Shown here: positions 53,350 to 62,339 of the stretch, piece by piece | Layout: every line of letters starts with the position of its first letter | Numbering within the stretch: the first letter of the stretch is position 1 | Assembly: GCA_963750995.1 (NCBI GenBank) | Contig: CAVVST010000005.1 | Coordinates: forward strand, 1,116,001-1,180,000 | Reading direction: 5' to 3' | Source: CAVVST01 sp963750995 | GTDB lineage: Bacteria > Acidobacteriota > Vicinamibacteria > Vicinamibacterales > UBA2999 | Length of the DNA stretch: 64,000 nt | The notes under the pieces: generated by a model | Seen by the model: only the letters and a program-made list of their open reading frames with translations | Told to the model about the DNA's origin: nothing | Databases searched by the model: none | Program-made: the position numbers and the translations under genes

Positions 53350-54978
53350 ATGAGCCACACCGCGCCATCCGTCGAGGCGATTCGCCGAGACGAAGGCGAC
53401 GTCGCGCGGGCCCGCGCGGCGGCTGCCCGCCTGGCGCCCGTGTCGGTGGCGGCGGGCGACGACGACCGCATCCCGAGGATTTTCCTCGGCGCGGCGGATG
53501 TCGCCATTCTCGTCTTCACGTTCGTAGTCGCCAAGTCGTTCGCGCCCACTCTGCACCTCGCGCTCCTCCCTGGCGGCGTGCTCTACCCCGTGTTGCCCGC
53601 GATTTTTCCGATTCCGGCGGCACCGACGCCGACCGCGGAATTTCCGGCCCTGTCGGAGTGGGCGTGGCTGCTGGTCGCGACCGTGCCTGTGACGCTGGTC
53701 GTCATGGAGCTGGTCGGCGGCTACCGCCGTTCGCTGATACAGTCCCCGCTGCGAGTCGCAGCCAATGCCATCCTCTCGCAGGTAGTCGCGATCAGCTTCG
53801 CGTCACTCCTCGTCGTCGCGTTCAAGTTGTCGAGCTCGAGCCGCGTGGTCATCTTCACCTACGGCCTGCTGGCAGCGTTCGGCCTCATCGCCTACCGCGG
53901 CACGATCTGGAGCTATCAGGGCCGCCGCCAGAGGCGGGGCGTCTACGCGAAGAACGTGTTGCTGGTCGGGCAACCGCGCTCGGTCGAATGGATGGTGCGC
54001 CACTTCCAGCGGAACGTGCAGGACACACAATTCCGCCTGGCGGGATGGCTCAGCGTCCACGTCGAGCATTCGCACGCACCGGAGCGGCGGAAGAGCGACA
54101 GCGCCCGCGACATCCCACTCGAACGGCTGGGCCGCGTCGAGGACCTCGGCGCACTGCTCGTGCACCATCCGGTGCACGAAATCATCGCCATCCAGTCCTC
54201 AGTCGATCGCGACTGGCTGCGGCAGGTCATCGATCACTGCGATTACTTCCGGATCCGGCTCCGGATCGTCCCCGAGGCGCTGCTGGTGAAGCGGGTAGGC
54301 GATCTCGAGCTCGCATTCCGCGACGATCCGCTGCGGCTGCCGGAAGTGGTGCTCTCACCGCGCTACCTCGACGGCGACATGCTCTTCGTCAAGCGCCTGA
54401 TCGACATCCTCGTCTCGGGAGTGCTGCTGATACTGCTGGCGCCGCTGTTTCTCCTGATTGCGGCGGCGATCAAGTTGACCACGCCGAACCTGACCGTGTT
54501 CTACCCGTGGCGGGTCATCGGCCTCAGCGGCCGTCCGTTCACTGGATACAAGTTCACCACGATGGTGGCGGACGCCGACGAGCAGAAGTCGAGCCTGATG
54601 TCGCAAAACGAGATGCAGGGGCCTGTGTTCAAGATCAAGAGCGACCCCCGTGTCACGCGCCTCGGCGCCTTCCTGCGCAAATACAGCCTGAACGAACTCC
54701 CGCAGCTCTGGAGCGTGCTCAAGGGCGACATGAGCCTGGTCGGGCCGAGGCCGGCCTTCCGCCACGAACTCGAGCGCTACGAGCTGTGGCACAAGCGGAA
54801 GCTGACATTCAAGCCAGGCATCACCTGCCTGTGGCAGGTCAGCGGCCGCAATCGGATCAGCAACTTCGACGAATGGGTTCGCCTCGACCTCGAGTACATC
54901 GACCGCTGGAGCCTGGGTCTGGACATGCGCATTCTCGGTCGGACCGTGTGGGCCGTCTTCTCGGGATCGGGATCCTGA
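53350..54978 (+). CDS. Polyprenyl-phosphate glycosyl-1-phosphate transferase (initiating enzyme)
   Basis: 542 residues. Four or five membrane helices and a Rossmann-like mid-region (GVYAKNVLLVGQPRSVEWM) precede the catalytic sugar-transferase domain. The domain starts FVKRLIDILVSGVLLILLAP, with VFKIKSDPRVTRLGAFLRKY, SLNELPQLWSVLKGDMSLVG and PRPAFRHELE. It starts the repeat unit by moving a sugar-1-phosphate onto undecaprenyl phosphate. The sugar specificity is not clear (WbaP/WcaJ-like). It begins 2 bases after the Wza-like stop. Confidence 0.94.
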   Translation: MSHTAPSVEAIRRDEGDVARARAAAARLAPVSVAAGDDDRIPRIFLGAADVAILVFTFVVAKSFAPTLHLALLPGGVLYPVLPAIFPIPAAPTPTAEFPALSEWAWLLVATVPVTLVVMELVGGYRRSLIQSPLRVAANAILSQVVAISFASLLVVAFKLSSSSRVVIFTYGLLAAFGLIAYRGTIWSYQGRRQRRGVYAKNVLLVGQPRSVEWMVRHFQRNVQDTQFRLAGWLSVHVEHSHAPERRKSDSARDIPLERLGRVEDLGALLVHHPVHEIIAIQSSVDRDWLRQVIDHCDYFRIRLRIVPEALLVKRVGDLELAFRDDPLRLPEVVLSPRYLDGDMLFVKRLIDILVSGVLLILLAPLFLLIAAAIKLTTPNLTVFYPWRVIGLSGRPFTGYKFTTMVADADEQKSSLMSQNEMQGPVFKIKSDPRVTRLGAFLRKYSLNELPQLWSVLKGDMSLVGPRPAFRHELERYELWHKRKLTFKPGITCLWQVSGRNRISNFDEWVRLDLEYIDRWSLGLDMRILGRTVWAVFSGSGS

Positions 54979-55009
54979 ACCGGGAACATGCCGTTCATCC
55001 TTCCGGGTT

Positions 55010-55184
55010 CTCTCTTCTTGGTTCGTGTTCAGGTTCAGGTTCGGGTCCGGCTGAAGCCGGACACTGCGTTTGAAAGCCGCGCATGAACGTGACGTACGTA
55101 GTGTCCGCCTTCAGGCGGACCGACCCCCGAACACCGAACTCCAGAACCGCGACCCGAACCTGAACACGAACCGAGAAAAGAGAG
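55010..55184. repeat. Large nested quasi-palindrome between the sugar transferase and asnB genes
   Basis: Outer arms 55010-55045 and 55150-55184 pair: CTCTCTTCTTGGTTCGTG on the left, ACACGAACCGAGAAAAGAGAG (minus one end base) on the right, with iterated AGGTTC words. A nested pair inside, GTCCGGCTGAAGCCGGAC (near 55046-55062) and GTCCGCCTTCAGGCGGAC (near 55102-55119), are themselves short hairpins. The spacer of 238 bases has no gene. Confidence 0.7.
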
Positions 55185-55216
55185 CGTAGAAGCGTGAACG
55201 ACCGGGTCCTGTTTCG

Positions 55217-57259
55217 ATGTGCGGCATAGCCGGCTTCGCCGGTGACTTCGACAGCAGTGTCCTCACCCGCATGGGCGCGGCAATCGCGCATCGCGGTCCC
55301 GATGCCGCGGGCAATGCCGTGTACTCGGGCTACGGCACGCCCGTCGGACTCGCGAACCGCCGCCTCGCCATCCAGGACCTGAGCCCCGCCGGCAAGCAGC
55401 CGATGACGCTGCAGTGCCCCGCCTGCGCCCCTGGCGTTGCTCAGGGCTCCGGCGCGGCAAGCCAGCGGCTCTGGCTGACCTTTAACGGTGAGATCTATAA
55501 CTTTCCCGAACTTCGCCGCGAGCTTGAGCGGGCGGGGCACCGCTTTTTCTCGCGGTCCGATTCCGAAGTCATCCTGCACCTGTACGCACAGCACGGCGTC
55601 GCCATGCTTCGCCGGCTCAACGGCATCTTCGCGCTGGCAATTTACGACGGCCGCGCGAGCGGTCAGCACGACGGCGTGGAACCGGGTGATGTCCTCGTGG
55701 CGCGCGACGGCGTCGGCGTCAAACCGCTGTACTACAGCCAGTCTCGGGCCGGCGTCCTGTTCGCCTCCGAGATGAAAGCCCTGCTCGCGTCGGGCGCCTC
55801 GCTCGTGGACCGCGCACTGGATCCGATCGCCGTCAGCCAGTACCTCGCCTTCCAGTGGGTGCCCGCGCCTCGAACGGTGCTGCAATCCGTCCGGAAGGTG
55901 CTGCCCGGCGAATTCCTGGTGCTGCGTCGCGGGCGGGTCGCGTCGCGCTCTATCTTCTATCGCCTGCCGGCGCCGCCGCCCTTGCAGCGACCATTCGCCG
56001 AGCTGGTGACTGAATTCCAGGATCAGCTGCGTGACGCGGTCACGCGGCAGCTGCTCTCGGACGTGCCGATCGGCGCGTTCCTCTCCGGCGGACTCGATTC
56101 GAGCGCGATCGTCGCGCTCGTCCGCCAGGCGCAGCCCGACTACCGGCTGCCGTGTTACACAATGGCCTTCGACGACGACTTCTCGTCGGAGGGGAGCCCC
56201 TCGGACTTGCCGTTTGCGCGGCAGGCCGCACGGCACCTTGGCGTCGATCTGATCGAGGTACACGCCGGGCCACGCGTCGTCGATCGACTGGACGAGGTGC
56301 TGTTCGCGCTCGATGAGCCGACCGGCGATCCGGCGCCGATCAACGCCTACCTCATTTCGGAACGCGCGCACGCTGACGGCCTGAAAGTGCTGCTGTCGGG
56401 AACGGGGGGCGACGATATCCTCGCCGGCTACCCGCGCCACCGGTGGCTGGGGCTCGAAGCTCTCTGGGACGCGATTCCAGCGGGTGTGCGGCGGCCGGTG
56501 TCCACGTGGGCACGGCGCGAACTCGACGACACCCGCGTCGGGGCAGGCGACTTCGCGTCAAAACGAGTCCTGAAACTCCTGGGCCAGCTCGATCAGAGGC
56601 AGCCGCGCCGCCTGGCCGGGCGTCTCCGGACGACGCAGTCCGGGCTGCGCGCAAGGTTGCTCGACCCGGCGCTTCTCTCAGCCGTCGAAGCCGGGCGGGA
56701 TCTCGAACCGCTGCTCGACACGATTGCCGGACTGCCGGCTCAGGCCGACGCGCTCACGCGCATGCTGCACCTCGAGCAACGGCATTTTCTCGCCGATCAC
56801 AATCTGAACTATCTCGACAAGACGACGATGGCATTCAGCATCGAGGGGCGGGTGCCGCTGCTCGATCTCGAGTTCATGGAATTTGCGGCGTCGATCCCGT
56901 CTGACCTCAAGATCTCGGGGCACACGGGCAAGTACATTTTCAAGAAGGCGATGGCGCCGCTGCTTCCTCACGACATCATCTACCGGAGGAAGGCGGGTTT
57001 CGGCGTCCCGCTGCGCCGCTGGATGACGCGCGACCTCAGCGCGCGCGTGCGCGACACGTTGTCGTCGAAGGCCATTCGCGAACGCGCCGTGTTCGACGCC
57101 GGGGCGGTTCAGCAGTTGATCGATCAGACCATGATCGGCGAGGTGGACGGCTCATACCCGCTGTTCTCGCTGCTGGCTTTCGAGACGTGGTGCCGCACGC
57201 TGCTCGACGCCGGCGCCGCGGTCGAGACCCCCCTCCCTCCGCAGCACGCGCTGCCCTAG
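55217..57259 (+). CDS. Asparagine synthase-like amidotransferase of the polysaccharide locus
   Basis: 680 residues, somewhat long. The class II glutaminase begins MCGIAGFAGDF with nucleophile Cys2; RLAIQDLSPAGKQPM and FNGEIYNFPELRRELE follow, separated by an insert containing CPACAPG. The synthetase half has the PP-loop LSGGLDSSAIVAL, LLSGTGGDDILAGYPRH and the C-terminal FKKAMAPLLPHDIIYRRKAGF. In polysaccharide clusters such enzymes are thought to amidate sugar or amino-acid substituents rather than free aspartate. The 3' end overlaps the convergent FkbM gene by 108 bases. Confidence 0.9.
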   Translation: MCGIAGFAGDFDSSVLTRMGAAIAHRGPDAAGNAVYSGYGTPVGLANRRLAIQDLSPAGKQPMTLQCPACAPGVAQGSGAASQRLWLTFNGEIYNFPELRRELERAGHRFFSRSDSEVILHLYAQHGVAMLRRLNGIFALAIYDGRASGQHDGVEPGDVLVARDGVGVKPLYYSQSRAGVLFASEMKALLASGASLVDRALDPIAVSQYLAFQWVPAPRTVLQSVRKVLPGEFLVLRRGRVASRSIFYRLPAPPPLQRPFAELVTEFQDQLRDAVTRQLLSDVPIGAFLSGGLDSSAIVALVRQAQPDYRLPCYTMAFDDDFSSEGSPSDLPFARQAARHLGVDLIEVHAGPRVVDRLDEVLFALDEPTGDPAPINAYLISERAHADGLKVLLSGTGGDDILAGYPRHRWLGLEALWDAIPAGVRRPVSTWARRELDDTRVGAGDFASKRVLKLLGQLDQRQPRRLAGRLRTTQSGLRARLLDPALLSAVEAGRDLEPLLDTIAGLPAQADALTRMLHLEQRHFLADHNLNYLDKTTMAFSIEGRVPLLDLEFMEFAASIPSDLKISGHTGKYIFKKAMAPLLPHDIIYRRKAGFGVPLRRWMTRDLSARVRDTLSSKAIRERAVFDAGAVQQLIDQTMIGEVDGSYPLFSLLAFETWCRTLLDAGAAVETPLPPQHALP

Positions 57260-58159
57260 CCGCGTCAGCGCGGGCTTCATCGTGCAGAAGATGTTTTCCC
57301 TTTCGAAATCGGGAGGGACGGCGTGCGCCTGGATCAGCGCGCCGGGCGTTCCGTCGCTCCGAAGCTCGTGAATGCGATAACCGACGGCCTCGATCATCTC
57401 GAGCAGGTTGCGGCTCGTCTTGCCGATCCCGCCCATGTCCTGCGGCGATACTTCAAGGATCAAGTCAGGACGAAGCGCCGACAATGTCTGCTGCGCCCCC
57501 TCGAGCAGCAGGATCTCCGCCCCCTGAATGTCCATCTTGATGAAGTCGATTCGGTTGATGCGACGCGCGGCGACGAAATCGTCGAGCGTTGCGGTCTGGA
57601 CCGTCACGGTCGAGGTGAGCCAGTCGTTGCCGCTCGCGACCAGCGAGGCCAGTCCCTGGTTGTCCGCGTTGACGCTGGCGATCGCCAGGTGCGCCTCGCC
57701 GGTCGTGTTCGACAGCGCCAGGGGATGCACCGTGACCCGGGTTTCGCAGCCATTTCTCCCCAGGTTTTTCTGGAGGCGCGCGCGCAGGGCCGGAACCGGC
57801 TCGAACGCGTGAACCTGGCCGGTCTTACCCACCTTCCGCGCCAGGTGGGTCGACACCGCGCCGATATTCCCGCCAATATCGAAGCACGTCATACCGGCGC
57901 TGACGTTTCGGTCGATAAATCGATGGAGGGCTTTGTCGTAATAGCCGAACGCGATGATCGTGAAATCCAGATGGTAACGGGGGTGCAGCCATAGCTCGGA
58001 TCCCCAGCGATCGCGCCACCACCCGTAATCCGACAGGGAGAAATCCGCGGCAGTGAAGGCATGACGCCACAGCCAGTACACGATTCGATGCGGGCGGATG
58101 CCGCCGAAGGGACGCCCTGCGTACACCGCGGCCCAGAACAGCATTCTGTACGGATTCAT
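57152..58159 (-). CDS. FkbM-family SAM-dependent methyltransferase
   Basis: 335 residues from ATG 58159. SAM-binding motif I is CFDIGGNIGAVSTHLARKVG with the acidic residue in VHAFEPVPAL. The FkbM signatures INRIDFIKMDIQGAEILLLEG and LRPDLILEVSP are clear. Likely O-methylation of a sugar in the polysaccharide. The last about 35 residues lie inside the convergent amidotransferase gene and look unrelated (LRREGGLDRGAGVEQR), so the native end may be near 57260. It is the only minus-strand gene in the locus. Confidence 0.88.
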   Translation of the reverse strand: MNPYRMLFWAAVYAGRPFGGIRPHRIVYWLWRHAFTAADFSLSDYGWWRDRWGSELWLHPRYHLDFTIIAFGYYDKALHRFIDRNVSAGMTCFDIGGNIGAVSTHLARKVGKTGQVHAFEPVPALRARLQKNLGRNGCETRVTVHPLALSNTTGEAHLAIASVNADNQGLASLVASGNDWLTSTVTVQTATLDDFVAARRINRIDFIKMDIQGAEILLLEGAQQTLSALRPDLILEVSPQDMGGIGKTSRNLLEMIEAVGYRIHELRSDGTPGALIQAHAVPPDFERENIFCTMKPALTRLGQRVLRREGGLDRGAGVEQRAAPRLESQQREQRV

Positions 58160-58214
58160 GTGGCTGCCGGTGCCGCCGATTCTCTCACGTCCGCCGGCCG
58201 TCGGGTGTGATGGG

Positions 58215-59480
58215 ATGCGCATCGTGACTTCGCATCCTGCAAAACAAGTGATCGTGTACGACGTCAGCGCGCAGCTCGCCGCGCGCGGCCATCTCGCCGC
58301 ACATCTCGCCGCCACCTACTACGTTGCCGATCGCTTTCCGTACCGGCTCGCGTCACGCCTGTCCGGAGCGCGCGGGCAGAGCATCGCGCGTGAGCTGCAC
58401 AAGCGTCGATCGGCCGCGATCCCTCCCGAACTCGTCGTCGACTGGCCGTGGGTGGAATTGACGACCAGGGCCTTGCAGCGCCTTCCCGTATTCGATTCAT
58501 TGCTGGCCTACCGCGAGCCGTATCGGGCGGTGGAACTCGCTCACGATCTGCACGCGGGCTGGTGGCTCGGGCGCCATCGGCAGACTGATCTCGTGATGCC
58601 GTATCACGGCTCGGCACTCAGAACGCTTCGCGTCGCCCGGGCGATGGGCATTCCGTCAGTGCTGAACGTGATTCACCCCGTGAGTTCGGACCGAATCGTG
58701 GCGGACGAGTATCGCAAGCTTGGGTACAGGGAACCGGTTCCTCCGACTCGAGAGCGGCTGTGGCGTGAGCTCGAGCTCGCCGACTACTGTCTTACGCCGT
58801 CGGAGATGACCACGCGCAGCCTGCTGGAGGCGGGTGTCCCCGCCCACCGAATCAAGGAAATCCCGCTGGGCGTTGACATGGATCGCGCCGCGCTGCCCTC
58901 GGAGCATGAGCCAAGCAGCGACGTCCGGTTCCTGTTCATCGGCAAGCTCAGCGTCCATAAGGGCGTACATGTACTGCGGCAGGCGTGGTCGCGCATGAAG
59001 CATCCGGGCGCAAGGCTGACGATCGTCGGACACCCGATTCGTCCGTTCGAAGCAGCCCTCGTGCAGGAATGGATGTCGGAAAATGACCCGAGGGTCCAGG
59101 TCGTGTCCCAGGTAGGCCCCGACATACGGGTGGCGTATCGAAAGGCCGATGTGTTTGTATTCCCCTCGCTGGTCGAGGGCTTTGGGATGGTGACGCTCGA
59201 GGCCATGGGGTCGGGGCTCCCCGTAATCGTCACTGAAGGATCGAAGGCTGTTGTGCGCGACGGAATCGATGGATTTGTCCTCGAGCCCGGCAACGTTGAT
59301 GCGCTGGCGGCATCGATGACCCGGCTCGCCGAGGACGCCTGCCTCCGAGCGGCACTGGGGCGGAACGCGCAACAGCAGGCACGGCTCTATACCTGGGACA
59401 GGTTCGGCGCGGAACTCTCCGCGTGGTTCGAATCGATTGTGGCTCCCCACGGCCGGGCGCAGTCGCGGGCGTGGGGATGA
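58215..59480 (+). CDS. Glycosyltransferase family 4 (GT-B)
   Basis: 421 residues from ATG 58215, divergent from the FkbM gene across 55 bases. The N-terminal MRIVTSHPAKQVIVYDVSAQ is followed by the C-terminal GT4 core: RFLFIGKLSVHKGVHVLRQA, VVSQVGPDIRVAYRKADVFV, FPSLVEGFGMVTLEAMGSG and LPVIVTEGSKAVVRDGIDGF. It uses a nucleotide sugar for retaining transfer; acceptor and sugar unknown. The start was chosen because the upstream in-frame region overlaps the FkbM start antisense. Confidence 0.93.
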   Translation: MRIVTSHPAKQVIVYDVSAQLAARGHLAAHLAATYYVADRFPYRLASRLSGARGQSIARELHKRRSAAIPPELVVDWPWVELTTRALQRLPVFDSLLAYREPYRAVELAHDLHAGWWLGRHRQTDLVMPYHGSALRTLRVARAMGIPSVLNVIHPVSSDRIVADEYRKLGYREPVPPTRERLWRELELADYCLTPSEMTTRSLLEAGVPAHRIKEIPLGVDMDRAALPSEHEPSSDVRFLFIGKLSVHKGVHVLRQAWSRMKHPGARLTIVGHPIRPFEAALVQEWMSENDPRVQVVSQVGPDIRVAYRKADVFVFPSLVEGFGMVTLEAMGSGLPVIVTEGSKAVVRDGIDGFVLEPGNVDALAASMTRLAEDACLRAALGRNAQQQARLYTWDRFGAELSAWFESIVAPHGRAQSRAWG

Positions 59481-59535
59481 TGCCACGACTCCTCCATTGA
59501 CGCCTCAGCAGCCGCTGGCACCCGCCAGTCGAGCA

Positions 59536-60861
59536 ATGGCCTCCACCGTGGTGGCGACCGCGGTCATTCTCGGCTGCGGCCTGATTACCGGTCTGATTGC
59601 CGCCCGCATCCTCGAGCCGGCCGGGCGCGGCGAACTCGCGGCGATCACCGTGTGGGCAAACGTTCTGCTCTACGCTGGCACCTTGGGCCTGCCGGAAGCA
59701 GCCGCTTATTTTGCGGCCGCTGACCGCGACGCTGGCGCGCGCATCTGGACGACGGCGCAGGTGGCCGCGATCGCGCTGGGGATACTGGTAATGGCCATCG
59801 GCTGGTGGCTCATCGGGTTGGTGATTCCAGCCGCCTCGCGGCGCGACGACATTCGCTGGTTTCTGATGCTCTTTTCGGTGCCCTGCCTGGGCTCGTTGTG
59901 CGCGAGTAGCTGGCTGCAGGGCGCGGGCTTCGTCCATCGCTTCAACATCACGCGGTCGTCGGTCCACGTCGTCAACGCCGCCGGCATGGCGGCGATCGGG
60001 GCGTTTGGCGCCAACCGCGTGGAAACGTTCGCCGTCGTGCTGCTGACTGGCAACGCAGCAGGCTGGCTGGTCGGCGCCGCGCTCGGTCCAGTGGCGGAGA
60101 TCGCCGCCGCTTCTCCGTCGCTCGATATGGCGCGATCGATGTTTCGCTACGGCGTCCGCGTACAGCTGGGCAACTGGTCCAACGCGGCGAGCGTGCGGCT
60201 GGATCAGCTGCTGCTGTCTGTGTTCGCCCCGGCCGCCAGCCTGGGTCTGTATGTCGTCGCGGTGACCTACGCCAACGTTCTGATGGTAATTCCCGGGTCG
60301 GCTGCGCTCGTGATGCTGCCCCGGATGGTCCGTCATCACCAGGAGGGAACCGCCCGCCAATGCTTCGAGCAGTGGTACCGCCGCGTGTTGTGGGTCACGG
60401 TCGCAGGAGCGGCGGCGACGGGGGTAGCGGCGATGTACTTGATTCCGTTGCTGTTTGGCGCGGCGTTCGCGAATGCAGTGCCGCTGACGCTATTGCTCGT
60501 TCCCGCGACGATTGTCCTCGGCATGAACGTCATGCTCTCCGCGGCCTTCCGCGGCGTTGCGCGGCCTGATATTGCGAGCAAGGCTGAACTGGTGGGCCTG
60601 ATCTCGACCTGCGCTGCGCTGGCCCTTCTCCTCCCACGCTACGGCGTGTACGGAGCGGCAGTGGCTTCATTGGTGGCCTACCTGTGCATTCACGTGTACA
60701 TGGTGACGACCGCGCTTAGCCTCTTCGGGACGAGTGTCAGAGCCCTATGCACTCCGACGCGTGGCGATCTGAGCGCACTGCGTCGAGTTATCATCGACAC
60801 GCGATCGCTGCTGACCCGGAATGCAGCAGCGCGCCGAATCAGCGCACAGGAGCTGTCGTGA
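59536..60861 (+). CDS. Polysaccharide flippase (Wzx/MATE-like)
   Basis: About 441 residues and 12-14 membrane helices. The start MASTVVATAVILGCGLITGL leads into IAARILEPAGRGELAAITVW, a sequence characteristic of Wzx proteins, and helices continue to CAALALLLPRYGVYGAAVAS. It flips lipid-linked repeat units across the inner membrane. ATG 59536 is used; a TTG at 59497 would add 13 residues and is also possible. The stop overlaps the ligase GTG. Confidence 0.9.
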   Translation: MASTVVATAVILGCGLITGLIAARILEPAGRGELAAITVWANVLLYAGTLGLPEAAAYFAAADRDAGARIWTTAQVAAIALGILVMAIGWWLIGLVIPAASRRDDIRWFLMLFSVPCLGSLCASSWLQGAGFVHRFNITRSSVHVVNAAGMAAIGAFGANRVETFAVVLLTGNAAGWLVGAALGPVAEIAAASPSLDMARSMFRYGVRVQLGNWSNAASVRLDQLLLSVFAPAASLGLYVVAVTYANVLMVIPGSAALVMLPRMVRHHQEGTARQCFEQWYRRVLWVTVAGAAATGVAAMYLIPLLFGAAFANAVPLTLLLVPATIVLGMNVMLSAAFRGVARPDIASKAELVGLISTCAALALLLPRYGVYGAAVASLVAYLCIHVYMVTTALSLFGTSVRALCTPTRGDLSALRRVIIDTRSLLTRNAAARRISAQELS

Positions 60862-62303
60862 CCGGTCCCGTGTTCCTGGCGGCAGTTTTTGCGGCGGTGT
60901 GGCTCGTGGCCGCCATTCGCTATACGCGACAGACGGTGTGGCTGCTGCTGCTCTGGATTCCCGTCCAAGGCTGGTTCCAGCTCAACGTCTTCAACGACTC
61001 GACGGCGACCGTCCTTCTGTACGAATTCCAGATCGTTGGCATCTATCTGATTTTCCTGGCCCGAGCGCTCAAGGCGCCAGCGGTGTACGGCCCGCCGCGC
61101 GTCGTGTGGCTCGCACTGCCGTTTGTCGTCTGGGCGCTGGCGCTCGTTCCCAACAGCATCGCGCAGAACGGCCTGCTCCTGACCATTCTCGGCCTGCGCA
61201 CCTACCTGTTGCCGTTGCCACTCGTGTGGATCGGCTATCGCAGTTTTACGGGCCGCCAGGGCCTCGAGAACGTCGCAGCGATTCTGATGCTGCAAACCGT
61301 CGTGAGCGCCGCGGTCGCGGCGGCACAGCTGTCGAGCCAGAGCTCAGTGAGCGGCACCGTCTTCGAGGTTCCGCTCGGCTACAGCCTCGCCGGCGTGATT
61401 CGTCCGCCCGGGACATTTTCCTGGTCGGGGCACTACGGCATGTTTCTGCTGTTTGCCGTCCCGTTTGCGATCGGCCTGCTGGGAATGAGCGCCACCGCCT
61501 GGAAGCGACTGGTGTTTCTCGGTGGCTTGCTTGGCGCGACGGTGGGCCTGATGGTCAACACGCAGCGCGCGGCAATCGTCATCCTCGCCGTCATCCTGCC
61601 GATGATTGCGATGATGGCGCGGAGACGACAGGCCTTTCTGAAGATGGGCATCGCAGTCGCCATCATCGTGTTCGGCGGCATGATCGGCCTCCGCGTGGCG
61701 GGTGCCGTATTCACCGAGCGCCTCGAATCAATTGCATATGATTTGAACAACACGCTCGTGGTCATTCCGCTCGACCGCATGAACGGAGCGCTCCAGACAC
61801 CCGTGGTGGGTGGCGGGCTCGGAATCGCGTCCCCGGGCTCCGGCAGGCTGGCCCCGGCATCGGGAATGGGGACCGCGCCGCGACCGCTGGATTCCATCAA
61901 GCCCTCGGAGAGTTTCACCGCGGCCTTGGTATATCAAGCCGGCATTCCAGGCCTGTTGCTCTTCTACGGCTTCATGGTCGCGCTCCTCGTCCACAGCGTG
62001 CGTGCGATGCGCCGCTGCAAGAACACCGATCTGCACCTGTTCGCAGCGTGCATCGTCGGGTTCGAGGTCGCTATCTTCCTCCAGAGCTGGGCCTACGATC
62101 CGCTTCACTTTCCGCCAAGCCGCGTCTTCTTCTGGTTCTGGGCCGGGGTGCTCCTGAGTCTTCCGGACCTCATCGCACGGTCGGCGGCCATTGAGCCCCG
62201 CTCACCGGCGGCGGTCTTCGCTGGTGCCGGCCGCCGGTCGCCCGCAGTTATGCGGCCTTCTGTGATTCAGCGGCCGCGGATCGCGGCGGGACGACGCAGC
62301 TGA
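60858..62303 (+). CDS. O-antigen ligase / Wzy-type polymerase-like membrane protein
   Basis: 481 residues from GTG 60858, overlapping the flippase stop (GTGA). About 11 helices, for example VFLAAVFAAVWLVAAIRYTR, LLFAVPFAIGLLGMSAT and IAVAIIVFGGMIGLRVAG. The long periplasmic loop between late helices (LNNTLVVIPLDRMNGAL ... GGGLGIASPG ... ESFTAALVYQAGIPG) is the site expected for Wzy/WaaL catalysis. Polymerase and ligase cannot be told apart from sequence alone. The C-terminal tail is Arg/Pro-rich. Confidence 0.85.
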   Translation: MTGPVFLAAVFAAVWLVAAIRYTRQTVWLLLLWIPVQGWFQLNVFNDSTATVLLYEFQIVGIYLIFLARALKAPAVYGPPRVVWLALPFVVWALALVPNSIAQNGLLLTILGLRTYLLPLPLVWIGYRSFTGRQGLENVAAILMLQTVVSAAVAAAQLSSQSSVSGTVFEVPLGYSLAGVIRPPGTFSWSGHYGMFLLFAVPFAIGLLGMSATAWKRLVFLGGLLGATVGLMVNTQRAAIVILAVILPMIAMMARRRQAFLKMGIAVAIIVFGGMIGLRVAGAVFTERLESIAYDLNNTLVVIPLDRMNGALQTPVVGGGLGIASPGSGRLAPASGMGTAPRPLDSIKPSESFTAALVYQAGIPGLLLFYGFMVALLVHSVRAMRRCKNTDLHLFAACIVGFEVAIFLQSWAYDPLHFPPSRVFFWFWAGVLLSLPDLIARSAAIEPRSPAAVFAGAGRRSPAVMRPSVIQRPRIAAGRRS

Positions 62304-62339
62304 TCCGCTTTGGCGGCTGCTCGCCGAACGCCTCCTGAC

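Noticed and set aside
53256..55073. 605-codon plus-strand open frame over the initiating glycosyltransferase gene
   Set aside because: It is a shifted frame of the transferase; the true frame has the full catalytic motif set.
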